A program made the position numbers and the translations under genes. Shown in pieces: positions 1-10,100 of a DNA stretch of 64,000 nt. Source of the DNA: Ardenticatenaceae bacterium (GTDB taxonomy: Bacteria; Chloroflexota; Anaerolineae; Promineifilales; Promineifilaceae). Each line of letters starts with the position of its first letter. Within the stretch, counting starts at the first letter, position 1. The notes beneath the pieces are model-generated. The model saw only the letters and a list, made by a program, of their open reading frames with translations. It was not told the origin of the DNA and made no database searches. The DNA lies in contig JACKBT010000009.1 of assembly GCA_020634415.1 (NCBI GenBank), forward strand, positions 1 through 64,000. Reading direction: 5' to 3'.

Positions 1-22
1 TGGTTACACTTTATCTCATCTA

Positions 23-352
23 ATGGGTAGAAATATGATAAAAGCAAAAAGATATGAAACTGTCATCCTTGCCGAAACCATTGGTGAACATCCTGTGGGA
101 ACAAAGGGAGCCGTCATTGAAGCCTACACAACTCCTTTTGAAGCCTATGATATTGAGATTGTGGACGATGACGGTCAAACACAAGGTTTTTTAGAAGGTG
201 TTTTGCCAGAACAAATTAACCTGATAACGACACCTGAGCTTACATTTGCCGCCATTGATCTCACAACCAATGGTTCTCATCTCAAAATACTCTTTTCTGA
301 TGGCATCCAAGTAACTGTGAGTGCAAAAGAACTCCATCCCAAAGCTGCCTAA
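23..352 (+). CDS. Small DUF4926-like protein
   Basis: A protein of about 105-109 residues. The first half (ETVILAETIGEHPVGTKGA followed by EAYDIEIVDDDG) resembles DUF4926, a short SH3-like fold often found beside toxin-antitoxin genes. The second half (DLTTNGSHLKILFSDG) looks like a separate small beta domain. Starts are possible at 23 or at 35 (MIKAKRYETV); neither has a strong ribosome site and the frame stays open to the window edge, so the true start could lie upstream. The gene is visibly AT-richer than the kinase 8 bp downstream and carries no ACGGCCGT copy, which suggests an accessory gene. Its function is unknown. Confidence 0.6.
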   Translation: MGRNMIKAKRYETVILAETIGEHPVGTKGAVIEAYTTPFEAYDIEIVDDDGQTQGFLEGVLPEQINLITTPELTFAAIDLTTNGSHLKILFSDGIQVTVSAKELHPKAA

Positions 353-360
353 ATCATCCT

Positions 361-3084
361 GTGACCGAAACCACCTCCTTCGCCTACCACACCGGCCGCA
401 GCGTCGGTAAATACACCCTGCAAACCCTCATCGGGCGCGGCGGCATGGCCGAGGTTTACAAATCGCGCCACCCCGAACTAGGCCGCGACTTAGCCATCAA
501 AATCCTGCACCCCCATTTCACCGACACCCCCGGCTTCATCGAGCGCTTCCGCCGCGAAGCACAAGCCGCCGCCGCTCTGCGCCACCCCAACATCGTGCAA
601 ATCTACGACTTCGACGTTACCGCCGATGGCATCTACTACATGGTCATGGAATTCATCGAGGGCATGGCCCTGGAAAAATATCTGGCACAGCAAAAGGGAG
701 CCATGCCTCCCGAAGCCGCCCTGCCCCTCTTCCTACAAATTGTCAGTGCCGTCCACTTTGCCCACCAAAAAGGCACCATCCACCGCGACATCAAACCGGC
801 CAATATTTTGATTGACCCCAATGAGCATATCTACCTGGCCGACTTCGGCATTGCCCAAATTGTGGGAGCCAGCCGCCTCACGGAAAGCGGCGTGTCTACC
901 GGCACACCTGCCTTCATGGCTCCCGAACAGGTGCTGGGGCAGGAGATTACGCCTGCGGTGGACATCTACGCCCTCGGCGTCATCCTCTACCAAATGCTCA
1001 CGGGCCGTCTGCCCTATGAAGGGGCCAACCCGGCCACACTCATGATTTTGCAAGCCACCGAGCCGCCCACGCCACCTTCCCGCTTCGCCGATATTCCCTT
1101 GCGGGTGGAGGATGTCATTTTGCGGGCGCTGGCTAAGGAGCCGGAAAACCGCTTTAAGACGGCTAAGGAGATGGCCGAGGCGTTGACAACGGCCGTTACC
1201 GGCCCCGGCACTGGCTCCACTCCCACCCTCAGTCAAACAGTGGAACCCGCCCCTACACTTGTCTTGGGTTCACCAGCGACGATGGCTGGGGCAACGGCCG
1301 TTTCCCCCACACCAACCGATGGCACACCAGCCGCACCCACCCAATTCACCCCTATCCCCCAACGCACCCCGCCCTGGGTCTGGGCCATCATCGGCATCGC
1401 CGCCCTCGCCCTCATCTTCGTCGGCTTTTTGCTGGCACGGGGTAATGGTGGTGACAGTGATGTGGCTACCCCGGCCGCGACAGAAGCTGCCCAGGTTGTG
1501 GTTGTGGCCGAAGCGACAGAGACGGAGACGGCAACGGCCGTTCCCCTTCCCACCGACACCTCCGTTCCCCCCACCGACACCCCAGAACCAACGCCCACCC
1601 CTTTCCCCGTCATTGAAGGCATGAGCTTCATTCCTGCCGGACAATTTATGATGGGCAGCGACGAAGGCAACAACGACGAACAGCCCATCCACGCCGTCAG
1701 CCTCGATGCCTTCTTCATAGACACCACCGAAGTCACCAACGACGACTTCGCCGCCTTTGTCACTGAAACGGGAGCCACCGCTCCCGATAGCTGGCGGCAG
1801 CCCGACCCCTCGCTGTGGCAAGTAACAGCCAGCGAACCCTACATCGTCGGCGGTTTTGCCGACCAATTTGATTTTGAAGGGGACATGATTGAACCCAGCA
1901 GCGGCACATTGTCTATGACGGTAGATGCCGACAATGACACGGGGCTGATTACAGCGACGTTTGAGGGCGTGATACGGCCGTCTGCCACCATCACCGAAGT
2001 CTATACCGGCACCTTCCGCATCGTGCAAGATGTCTTCTCCCCCGGCACATCCCGCCCCGCCTTCAAAGAGGGCGGTCTGGCCGACTTTGTAGACATGCAC
2101 GGCAACAGCGGCAATGAGTTTGCCCTCTATCCCGAACTGGTGGCTTACATTGGCACCTGGGGCACAGCCGATCTCTACCTGGATGACGAACTCCTCTTCG
2201 AGAACCTGGGCATCCACATCATGTACAGCGACGGCGTGCGCCACGAAGAGCATTATGTGCGCCGTGCCGATGGCAGCTGCTGCTTCTCCCAATCCGCACC
2301 GGGCGACAGCTTCATTGACCCCGACGAGCAAGAAATCTCCATCTGGCTCTTCCCCCGTGACAGCGTGTATGAGACCTTAGATGATTTTTGGATCAACATC
2401 TACTACAACGAAGTCACCGTCATAGAGGCCCCCGCCTTCAGCGGGCCGCCCATTTACGAAGGCGAGATTGGCGATCATCCGGTGACGGGCGTGAATTGGC
2501 TGGCGGCGAACAGCTATTGTGAATGGCGCGGCGCACGGCTGCCGACAGAGGCAGAATGGGAATATGCGGCACGGGGGGAAGACGGCCGTTTCTATCCCTG
2601 GGGCAGCGATCCCCGCGGCGCACGAGCCAACATCAACAACAGCCTGGCCGGCACCGCCCCAGTCGGCAGCTTCCCCGAAAGCGCCTCCCCCTTTGGCGTG
2701 TTAGACATGGCCGGTAACGTTTGGGAATGGACGGCCGATGGCTACGACCCCGCTTACTACGCCGTTTCCCCCGCCGCCAATCCCCCTGGCTCTGCCGACG
2801 TCACCATGCGCGTCACCCGCGGCGGCGGCTTCCGCCTTCTCGACTTCACCGGTCTGGACGAAGCCCGCGCCACCCACCGCCGCCCCCTGCCCCCCCTCAC
2901 CACCAGCGACGATTTGGGTTTCCGCTGTGCCCTGTCGCTAGCCGATGCCGAAACAGCCCAGTCAAAGTTCGGCCCCGCCGCAGCCCACCTCGCCAAACCA
3001 GCGGCAACCCTACCCGCCGTTAACACCCCCACCTTAATCTGCGCCCTCCCCCTCAGGTTGTCTGCCGCCTCAACACAACCATAA
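361..3084 (+). CDS. Transmembrane Ser/Thr kinase with C-terminal FGE/SUMF1-type domain
   Basis: A 907-residue receptor-like kinase with GTG start at 361. The cytoplasmic kinase domain (residues ~18-275) has the glycine loop GRGGMAEVY, Lys47, catalytic HRDIKPAN near 141 and DFG at 161. A Pro/Thr linker leads to one membrane helix (WVWAIIGIAALALIFVGFLL, ~339-358), a second Thr/Pro-rich stalk, and an outer domain of the formylglycine-generating-enzyme family (FIPAGQFMMGSDE at ~423; RLPTEAEWEYAARG; DMAGNVWEW; GGGFR; DLGFRCA). That domain is split: about 220 residues (~478-697) of beta-rich sequence lie between its N-terminal segment and PVTGVNWLAANSYCEWRG. Such outer domains are usually thought to be sensors or ligand binders rather than sulfatase activators. 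A low-complexity tail of about 50 residues follows the domain. No clear partner gene is adjacent. Confidence 0.92.
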   Translation: MTETTSFAYHTGRSVGKYTLQTLIGRGGMAEVYKSRHPELGRDLAIKILHPHFTDTPGFIERFRREAQAAAALRHPNIVQIYDFDVTADGIYYMVMEFIEGMALEKYLAQQKGAMPPEAALPLFLQIVSAVHFAHQKGTIHRDIKPANILIDPNEHIYLADFGIAQIVGASRLTESGVSTGTPAFMAPEQVLGQEITPAVDIYALGVILYQMLTGRLPYEGANPATLMILQATEPPTPPSRFADIPLRVEDVILRALAKEPENRFKTAKEMAEALTTAVTGPGTGSTPTLSQTVEPAPTLVLGSPATMAGATAVSPTPTDGTPAAPTQFTPIPQRTPPWVWAIIGIAALALIFVGFLLARGNGGDSDVATPAATEAAQVVVVAEATETETATAVPLPTDTSVPPTDTPEPTPTPFPVIEGMSFIPAGQFMMGSDEGNNDEQPIHAVSLDAFFIDTTEVTNDDFAAFVTETGATAPDSWRQPDPSLWQVTASEPYIVGGFADQFDFEGDMIEPSSGTLSMTVDADNDTGLITATFEGVIRPSATITEVYTGTFRIVQDVFSPGTSRPAFKEGGLADFVDMHGNSGNEFALYPELVAYIGTWGTADLYLDDELLFENLGIHIMYSDGVRHEEHYVRRADGSCCFSQSAPGDSFIDPDEQEISIWLFPRDSVYETLDDFWINIYYNEVTVIEAPAFSGPPIYEGEIGDHPVTGVNWLAANSYCEWRGARLPTEAEWEYAARGEDGRFYPWGSDPRGARANINNSLAGTAPVGSFPESASPFGVLDMAGNVWEWTADGYDPAYYAVSPAANPPGSADVTMRVTRGGGFRLLDFTGLDEARATHRRPLPPLTTSDDLGFRCALSLADAETAQSKFGPAAAHLAKPAATLPAVNTPTLICALPLRLSAASTQP

Positions 3085-3114
3085 AACAGAGAGAATTCAT
3101 TCAGTTATCTTGGA

Positions 3115-3229
3115 GACTACAACAGATTCAGAAACTAACGGATGTTTCTCTCAAAAATCCGCTTGTTTCCCCATCCGTTGTAGTCACACGCCACAAAACA
3201 GGCTGAACCTCAGTCGGCGTAGGCCGACT
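3115..3229. repeat. Intergenic inverted repeats
   Basis: The 249-bp gap between the kinase and the aminotransferase holds interlocking inverted repeats: GACTACAAC at 3115 with GTTGTAGTC at 3177, and ACGGATG at 3138 with CATCCGT at 3172. A compact hairpin follows (AGTCGGC-GTAG-GCCGACT, 3212-3229). They could end transcription of the kinase gene, but no clear U-run follows. Confidence 0.6.
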
Positions 3230-3333
3230 TGGTAGCCGTTGCTGCGGTTTCAACCGCCAAGAGTTCGTTTTACACTTTACGTTTTCCCCAAAAAGCCGCA
3301 AAATCCCCCCCATACTTTTTTCGAGAGGCAACT

Positions 3334-4479
3334 ATGAGTTTACGCGATTTATTCCTGCTTGATCCCGATGTGGTTTTTCTCAATCATGGCTCCTTTGGGG
3401 CCACACCACGCCCCGTGTTTGAAGCCTACCAAGACTGGCAGCGGCAAATGGAACGGCAGCCTGTTCTCTTCATTGGTCGTCAACTAACTGGCTACTTAAA
3501 TGAAGCACGACAGGCATTGGGCCAATACCTGAATGCTGACAAAGACGATCTGGTCTACATTCCCAATGCCACTTTTGGGGCCAACATCGTCGCCAATTCG
3601 CTGCCTTTAGGCGCAGGCGATGAGGTGCTGACGACGGATCATGAGTATGGGGCCTGTGATAATGTGTGGGACTATTTGAGCCGCAAGCGCGGCTTCCGTT
3701 ATGTCAAGCAGCCATTGCCCCTGCCCTTTACCACCCCAGAGGAGGTGGTGGCGCAGTTTTGGCAGGGGGTCACGCCGCGCACGAAGGTGATTTTTATGAG
3801 TCACATTACGTCGCCAACGGCCGTTATCTTCCCCATCGCCGCCATCTGCCGCAAAGCACGCCAGGCCGGCATCATCACCGTCATAGACGGCGCCCACGCC
3901 CCCGGCCAACTGCCGCTGGATATGCAAGCCATCGGTGCCGACTTCTACTTTGGCAACGCCCACAAATGGCTGTGCGCCCCCAAAGGCGCGGCCTTCCTCT
4001 ACGCCCGCCGCGACCAGCAGCACATCATCGAACCCCTCGTCGTCGGCTGGGGCTGGGGCGAACACCGCAGCCTCAGCTACGGCTCCGACTACCTCGACTA
4101 TCTGCAAAATTTAGGCACAAACGACTTCTCCGCTTACCTGTCCGTGCCTGCCGCCATCCAATTCCAGGCCGAGCATGAGTGGCCGACGGTGAGCCAGCAG
4201 TGCCACGAACTGCTGCGCCAAACCTTGCAGCGCACCTACGAGATTACCGAACTGCCCATCCCCTACAGCGAAGCCTTCTACCACCAACTCGCCATCGTCC
4301 CCCTGCCCCCCATTGCCGATTTTGCCGCCTTCAAAAACCGCCTTTATGATGACTATCACATCGAAATTCCCACCATCACCTGGCAAAACCAGCAATTTGT
4401 CCGCATCTCGGCGCAGGGTTATAACACACAGTCAGATATGGATTGTTTGGTAGAGGCATTGCGTGAGTTGATTGTATAA
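3334..4479 (+). CDS. Class V aminotransferase family PLP enzyme
   Basis: A 381-residue fold-type I PLP enzyme of the class V aminotransferase / isopenicillin-N-epimerase-like group. The N-terminus FLNHGSFGATPRPV is the family opening. The PLP-binding aspartate lies in VIDGAHAPGQLPLD, and the Schiff-base lysine in FGNAHKWLCAPKG. The start at 3334 is chosen because GAGAGG precedes it by 6 bases and the protein then begins exactly at the family N-terminus; the open frame continues upstream to 3229 but reads through repeat-like sequence. The substrate cannot be read from the sequence; members include epimerases, ergothioneine-type C-S lyases and cysteine desulfurase relatives. It is a single gene between palindromic spacers. 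Confidence 0.88.
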   Translation: MSLRDLFLLDPDVVFLNHGSFGATPRPVFEAYQDWQRQMERQPVLFIGRQLTGYLNEARQALGQYLNADKDDLVYIPNATFGANIVANSLPLGAGDEVLTTDHEYGACDNVWDYLSRKRGFRYVKQPLPLPFTTPEEVVAQFWQGVTPRTKVIFMSHITSPTAVIFPIAAICRKARQAGIITVIDGAHAPGQLPLDMQAIGADFYFGNAHKWLCAPKGAAFLYARRDQQHIIEPLVVGWGWGEHRSLSYGSDYLDYLQNLGTNDFSAYLSVPAAIQFQAEHEWPTVSQQCHELLRQTLQRTYEITELPIPYSEAFYHQLAIVPLPPIADFAAFKNRLYDDYHIEIPTITWQNQQFVRISAQGYNTQSDMDCLVEALRELIV

Positions 4480-4483
4480 GGTG

Positions 4484-4650
4484 TCAAACGTAAAACGTAA
4501 AATTTGGGTATGATTCAAGTTTGCTTTACAAATTGTAGAACGATTTTGCAAATCGTTCTCTGGCGATTTGCAAAATCGCCCTACAAAGTGTCAAGCTGAT
4601 TATCCAGGCTTCTGAACCATGCCAAAATTTGTTTTTACGTTTTACGTTTG
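4484..4650. repeat. Nested palindrome with CGTAAAACGTAAAA arms
   Basis: The outer arms are AAACGTAAAACGTAAAATTT near 4485 and its inverted copy near 4626-4650. The inside holds a second palindromic stretch at 4533-4587 built from GATTTTGCAAATC and its complement, flanked by TTGTAG and CTACAA. Related short arms recur at 4744-4762 and 46433-46455. No coding content is seen. Confidence 0.75.
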
Positions 4651-4741
4651 TAATTATTCAGCCCCTCGAGTGAAAAATCCTCCCGGAGGCTTCTTATACG
4701 GAGACTCTCTCGAGGGAAAACCTCCGGGAGGGTGAACAGTT
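4651..4741. repeat. Palindromic element family A, copy 1
   Basis: About 90 bp made of two imperfect hairpins, with signature blocks CCCTCGAG, CCTCCCGGAGG, CTCTCGAGGG and CCTCCGGGAGGG. Near-identical copies lie in inverted orientation at 36813-36906 and 46340-46433, with a more diverged copy at 41475-41568. It is non-coding and MITE- or REP-like. It sits just upstream of the gene at 4770, so it may form part of that transcript's leader. Confidence 0.85.
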
Positions 4742-4769
4742 ACTTACGTTTTACGTTTTAGGAGTTTTC

Positions 4770-5489
4770 ATGTTACATCCATCTGATTTTTTCGATTTAA
4801 GTGATCCCGAAGTCGCCATTTTTTTTGAGGGCTGTGAGTTTGTGTGGCAGGCAGTTGGTAAGATAAAGGAGCATATGGCCCGGCTGGTTGGCAACGAGCA
4901 GGTGATTTTGGGTGAGGTAATGCCAGGGGCCTATCTGGGAGATCGGCCGATTTTCATTGGCGAAGGGGCCAAGATTGAGCCAGGGGCCTATGTGCATGGC
5001 CCAGCTTACATTGGCGCAGGGGCGGAGGTGCGGCACGGGGCCTACATTCGTGAAAATGTAATTTTGCTGCCGGGCAGCACCCTGGGGCATGCCAGCGAGG
5101 CCAAGAACGCGCTCTTTTTGCCGGGAGCAGCCGCCCCCCACTTTGCCTATGTGGGTGACAGCATTTTGGGGCAGGGGGTGAATTTGGGCGCAGGCACAAA
5201 GCTGAGTAATTTGGGGATTTTGAGTGAGAAGGACAAGGCGACGGGGAAACGGCCGTCTATCTACCTCACCATCAACGACACCGAGTATGATACGGGGTTA
5301 GCCAAATTTGGGGCCATCATTGGCGATAACACCCAAACCGGCTGCAACGCCGTCCTCAACCCCGGCTGCCTCATCGGCCCACGCAGCCTCATCTACGCCA
5401 ACCTCAGCCTGCGCAAAGGCTACCACCCCCCCGACAGCATCATCAAGTTTAATCAGAACGTGCGGCGCATTGAACGCGTGGAACGGTAA
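4770..5489 (+). CDS. Left-handed beta-helix (hexapeptide repeat) protein
   Basis: A 239-residue protein with hexapeptide repeats (IFIGEGAKIEPGAYV, YIGAGAEVRHGAYI, LGAGTKLSN, IGDNTQTGCNAVLNPG, IGPRSLI). This is the fold of bacterial acyltransferases and of the C-terminal half of sugar-nucleotide pyrophosphorylases (GlmU-like). The nucleotidyltransferase half is missing, so this is a stand-alone helix domain. The segment around HASEAKNALFLPGAAAPHFAYVGDS matches the region which in GlmU-like proteins binds acetyl-CoA and the amino sugar, so acetyl transfer to a sugar nucleotide is plausible but unproven. The ribosome site AGGAG stands about 7 bases before the ATG. Confidence 0.8.
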   Translation: MLHPSDFFDLSDPEVAIFFEGCEFVWQAVGKIKEHMARLVGNEQVILGEVMPGAYLGDRPIFIGEGAKIEPGAYVHGPAYIGAGAEVRHGAYIRENVILLPGSTLGHASEAKNALFLPGAAAPHFAYVGDSILGQGVNLGAGTKLSNLGILSEKDKATGKRPSIYLTINDTEYDTGLAKFGAIIGDNTQTGCNAVLNPGCLIGPRSLIYANLSLRKGYHPPDSIIKFNQNVRRIERVER

Positions 5490-5546
5490 GTGGTAACTGC
5501 TAATCGGATTACCAATTAGAAAGCGTTCGTTTTTAACTTAGCGATT

Positions 5547-5606
5547 TGGGAGACTAGAGACTGGTGACTAGGAAGACCAGTCTCCAATCTCCAGTCTCTA
5601 GTTTCC
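5547..5606. repeat. Palindromic element family B, copy 1
   Basis: An inverted repeat built from the units GAGACTAGAGACTGG and CCAGTCTCTAGT. Related copies lie at 17411, 45531, 60036 and 63003, with shorter variants at 49148 and 49811. It is placed between convergent genes and could act as a two-way terminator. Confidence 0.8.
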
Positions 5607-5646
5607 TGCTGAACAGTGAAGTAATTTGTGAACGCTCACTTACCAA

Positions 5647-6801
5647 TTACCGACTGCCCCGCAGCCCCTTCGCCCTTAGCTCCGAGGAGGAGATGTCGCG
5701 GCGGAAGCGGTCGCGGGGGAGCGGCAGGAAGAGGTCGCGCACGGCCGTTGGCATGGCAATGTCTTCCAGATGGCGAAACTTGCCATCATCATCGGTGCGG
5801 CCCACCACCAGAAAACGGCCGTTACACCGCCGAATCTCAGCCAGAGCCGCCATCATCTGTGTTTCACTGTTTTGATAATAACGGGGGTGCAGAATGCGAA
5901 CGGCCGTATCATACCCCACCACAAACGTCGTCCCCGCATACAGCCGCGCCTTCTCCACAAAGGTAGGCGCATTACTGGCAAAAACCGTGTACCGCCCCGC
6001 AAACTGCGCCAGCCGCTCCAGCACCGTCTCCGGCGACAGCGGCGGTTTATCCACATTCACCGCCGACAGTTCAAAACCGGCCGGCTGGCCCAGCAGATCA
6101 CTGGCGGCCTGCGCCATGCCCAAATGCCCCTCGTGCAGGGGGTTGAAGGAGCCAGAGAGAAGAATGGGCGGATGTTCGGCGGCGGTAAGCAAACGGCCGT
6201 CAGCCTCAATGCCAAAACAATCAAGCCGCCCCTCATGCAGTTCCCGCGCCCTATGGGCAAAATCAACCACCTCCACCACCAGGCTGTCCCCCGCCACCAG
6301 CGGCATCTCAAGCTGCTGTTCCAGACCAATGGCTCGGGCCACCGCATTCAGCATCACCCGGCTCACCACACTCTCCTCGCCATACCGGTCCCGCGCCCCT
6401 TTTTGCAAATACAGGTTATAACTCGTCAGCCAGCGCCGCTGCCAGACGGCAATATGGGCGCGGTGTTCGCCACGCTTGGGGCGGTCGGTGATGATGGTGG
6501 CCGTGCAGGCCAGCCCCACCGTCGGGTGGTCTTCGGCTTCCAGCCAGCGGGCGCGGGTGAAGGCCCGGCCCGCCAAAAAGTGAGCCGTCTCTAACGAGAC
6601 ATACTGCGGCGGCTTGCGGCCTAAAAATTCGTCAAAAGAGGCTTCGCTGTAAGGCACAACAGCTTCTAAAACGGTGCGGCTGGCCCCCGCCACGCCCAGC
6701 AAATCAGACAACGCCTGGGTGCCGGCCCCAGCAGTGACCAAAACCAGGCGATAGGGTGAATCGTGAATGGCCTGTACCAGTTGGCGTGTGTTGTCGTCCA
6801 T
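5647..6801 (-). CDS. PncC/CinA-like domain fused to NadD-like nucleotidyltransferase
   Basis: A 384-residue two-domain protein. Residues ~1-165 resemble the CinA C-terminal / NMN deamidase fold (GVAGASRTVLEAVVPYS), but the PncC catalytic motif ESCTGG is replaced by TAGAGTQ, so deamidase activity is doubtful. Residues ~210-384 are a cytidylyltransferase-type adenylyltransferase with SGSFNPLHEGHLGMA (the (T/S)GxFxPxHxGH signature) and a C-terminal ISSSELR equivalent to the ISSTxIR motif of NadD/CoaD. The architecture suggests nicotinamide/nicotinate mononucleotide metabolism, and similar fusions occur in plants and fungi (from memory). The start at 6801 (MDDNTRQLVQ) is preferred because upstream residues read through a low-complexity leader; no clear ribosome site is seen. 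Confidence 0.75.
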   Translation of the reverse strand: MDDNTRQLVQAIHDSPYRLVLVTAGAGTQALSDLLGVAGASRTVLEAVVPYSEASFDEFLGRKPPQYVSLETAHFLAGRAFTRARWLEAEDHPTVGLACTATIITDRPKRGEHRAHIAVWQRRWLTSYNLYLQKGARDRYGEESVVSRVMLNAVARAIGLEQQLEMPLVAGDSLVVEVVDFAHRARELHEGRLDCFGIEADGRLLTAAEHPPILLSGSFNPLHEGHLGMAQAASDLLGQPAGFELSAVNVDKPPLSPETVLERLAQFAGRYTVFASNAPTFVEKARLYAGTTFVVGYDTAVRILHPRYYQNSETQMMAALAEIRRCNGRFLVVGRTDDDGKFRHLEDIAMPTAVRDLFLPLPRDRFRRDISSSELRAKGLRGSR

Positions 6802-7122
6802 CAGGGGGGGATTGTAACAGGATAACGGCCGTTGGCGACAACAGATTAAAGAAAAAAAGACCAATGATGGCCGGAACTTTTGTTGATAATCTGTAGCGCG
6901 ATTTGGCAAATCGCGCCACAACTGTCAACAGAAAGTCCGCGCACCCAAAGACCAATGGTTTATTGACACGAACTGTCCAATATTGAATAATGGACGTATA
7001 ACCTTACCAAAGAGCATTCACCATTACAGTCATTCTTGTGATGCCCGCCAGCCCCAAGCACGAGCTTATACATCACACAGACCCTTTGGAGAGAGAAATT
7101 ACCTCCTGTGGAGGATAAACGA
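6802..7122 (+). promoter_or_regulatory. Divergent intergenic region with strong promoter for the PAS kinase
   Basis: A 321-bp gap between divergent genes. A near-consensus sigma-70 promoter faces the sensor kinase: TTGACA at 6963-6968, a 17-base spacer, then AATAAT at 6986-6991. An inverted repeat GTCCA...TGGAC (about 6975-6994) overlaps the -10 box and could be an operator. The leader is about 125 bases, ending in GAGGA before the ATG. The left part holds one ACGGCCGT copy and a short hairpin GCGATTTGG-CAAATCGC near 6900. Confidence 0.65.
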
Positions 7123-10100
7123 ATGGATGAAGTAATACACAGCGAGAAAAACACCTCGCTCAAGGCCCTTTTAGGGGAGAATTTTGCTTGGGGAGTTATA
7201 GACGCTCTGGGGCAGGGGGTAACAGTTTTAGATGCTGACGGCCGTTTCACCTACGCCAACCCCGCCTATGCCCAAATGGTAGGTCGTACCCCTGAAGGGC
7301 TAATCGGCCTGACCCCCTTCGATGTCAACCACCCCGACGACCATGACCAGTTGCAGCAAATCAAACAGCAGCGCTGGGCTGGCACCCAATCCACCTACGA
7401 AGCCCGCCTGGTAAAACCCGATGGCACGGTTGTCTACGCCAACATCACCGGCGTACCGCGCTGGCAAAACAATGAAGTGATTGGCTCCTATGCCATTGTC
7501 ACCGATATAACGGAGCAAAAGCTGGCGGAGATGCGGCTGCGCCAGAGCGAACATCGCTTTCAGGTGCTGACAGAACTGACCTCTGATATTGCCGCCTCTG
7601 TGCGGCTGGAGGAAAACGGCCGTCTCATTCCCGAATGGCTCAACGGCAGCTTCACCCAAATCACCGGCTACGCACCTGAGGAAATAGAAACAATAGGCGG
7701 CCTGTCTGCCCTGTGGCATCCCGACGATCTGGCTGACAGGCAGCAAATGATAACCAAAATCTTACAAGGCGAATCCTTTGTAGACGAATACCGCATCATC
7801 ACCAAAGACGGCCGTATCCGCTGGCTGCGCAATCACATTCAGCCCGAATTAGACCCCGACACCGGCCAACTGCGCCGTTTTTACACCGCCCTCCAAGACA
7901 TCACCGAGCGTAAAGAAACAGCCCTGGCCGTAGAGATTCAAGGGCAGTTCATCCACAAAATCCTGGCTGCCAACCCCAACGTCCTCTACATCTTTGACCT
8001 CGATCAGCAAAAACCCGTTTTCCTGAATGAACAGGCCGCGGCCATTCTAAACTTCACCCCAACCGATATTGCAGATATGAGGAGCGGTTTTTTGCCGGAA
8101 ATGGTTCATCCCGAAGACTTGCCCACTCTCATGGCCCACTTTGCCCGCCTGCAAACGGCCGCTGACGACGACATCCTAGAATTTGAGTACCGGATGCGCC
8201 ATCCCGATGGCACCTATCACTGGTTCAACAGCCGGGACACCGTGTTTAAGCGCGATGAAAACGGCCGTGTCCAGCAAATCCTCGGCAGTGCCACCGACAT
8301 CACCGACCACAAACAAGCCCTCAACGCCCTCCAAAAAAGCCAATCCCAACTCGCTGGCATTCTCGACTCGGCTATGGATGCCGTAGTGATCATAGACGAA
8401 GCCCAAACCATCGTTATGTTCAATGCCGCCGCTGAACAACTGTTTGGCTACGCCGCCGCCGAAATCATCGGCCAGCCCCACAGCCTCTTGCTGCCCCAGC
8501 GTTTTCGTGCCGGCCACGAACATCTTGTGCGGCAATTTGCCCAATCCGGCGTGACCATCCGCAGCATGAACCACCTCGGCAGCCTGCGAGCCTTGCGGGC
8601 CAATGGGCAAGAGTTCCCCGTGGAAGTCTCCATTTCCCAGGCCAAAACAGACGGCGAAACCGTCTACACTGCCATCCTGCGCGACATCACCGCCCGCCAG
8701 GAAGCCCAAGCCGCCCTAACAGCCAGCGAAGAGCGGTACCGCGCCCTCACCGAACATTCTCAAGATGGCGTTTTGATCTACGACCTTAACGGTTACATTG
8801 TCTATGTCAGCCCCACCACCACCCGCATGATGGGGTACGCCACCACCGAAATTCTGGCCGCCGATCCCGTTCAATTCACCCATCCCGACGATTTGCCCGG
8901 TCTGCTGGTAACGCTAAACGAACTGCTGCAAACACCAGGCCGCACCATCACCACCCAATACCGCATGCGCCACAAAGATGGCTCCTGGCGCTGGCTGGAA
9001 AGCAACATCAGCAATTTCACCCACGAAGCCGCCATCAACGGCCTCATCTTCAACTTCCGCGACATCACCGACCGCCAAACGGCCGATGAGGCTCTGCGCC
9101 AGAGCGAAGAACGGTATCGCACCACCCTGGAAAATATGCTGGAAGGCTGCCAGATCATAGGCTTCGACTGGACATACCACTACGTTAACAACGCCGCCGC
9201 CAGCCAAGGCCGCCAGCCCAAAGAGGCCCTCTTGGGCCACACCATGATGGCCGTGTACCCTGGCATTGAAACCACAGACCTGTTTGCCGTGCTGCAGCGC
9301 TGCATGAATGAGCGGACAACGGCCCAGATGGAAAATGAGTTTGTTTATGCCGATGGCCGCCGCGGCTGGTTTGAACTGAGCATTCAACCCGTACCCGAAG
9401 GGCTTTTCATCCTGTCATTTGACATCACCGAGCGCAACCGGGTTGAAGCCGCCCTGCAACAAACCCAAGAAAACTTGCGCATGGCCTATGAAGCAGCCGA
9501 GATTGGCATCTGGCGCAATGATCTGGTGGCCGGCATTCTTCATCTTGATGAACGGGCACGCACCCATTATGGCTTCACCCGCTCTGAAATTACCTTGCCT
9601 GAGCTATTCAGCCGTGTGCATCCCGAAGACGTGGAGTACCTCCAAACAGTGATCCACGCGGCCATTAGCTCAGATAGTGGTGAGAAGGTTGCGGCCGAAT
9701 ATCGTGTCATCCATCCTGACGGCTCCGTGCATTGGTTGGTGGTGCGGGTGCGCGTAGAGTTTGCGGGCGAAGGGGCGCAGCGCCACGCCATCGTCGGCCA
9801 TGGCACAACCCAAGATATTACAGAACGCAAACAGTCTGAAACTGCCATCAGGGAATTGCAAAATATTCTGGCAGAAGCTGAATCAGTGGCCCAGATTGGA
9901 AGCTGGCAGTGGGATTTGCAAACGCAAAAGGTAACCTGGTCCGACGAAATGTTTGTCCTCTTTGGCATGAACCCCAAAGGTTTTGATGGTGATTTAACTC
10001 AGATCATCAACACGCGCATCCACCCTGATGATCTGGAAGCGGTCAATCGGGCGAACCTGGCTGTGCTTGAAGGACATAATCCGGTACCGCTAGAATACCG

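Noticed and set aside
1233..2331. Long open frames opposite the kinase gene
   Set aside because: They are low-complexity shadows of a GC-rich gene, with no domain or start signal.
4533..4587. Possible CRISPR or riboswitch because of repeated GATTTTGCAAATC units
   Set aside because: The units form one palindrome without regular spacers, and no Cas gene or known aptamer core is seen.
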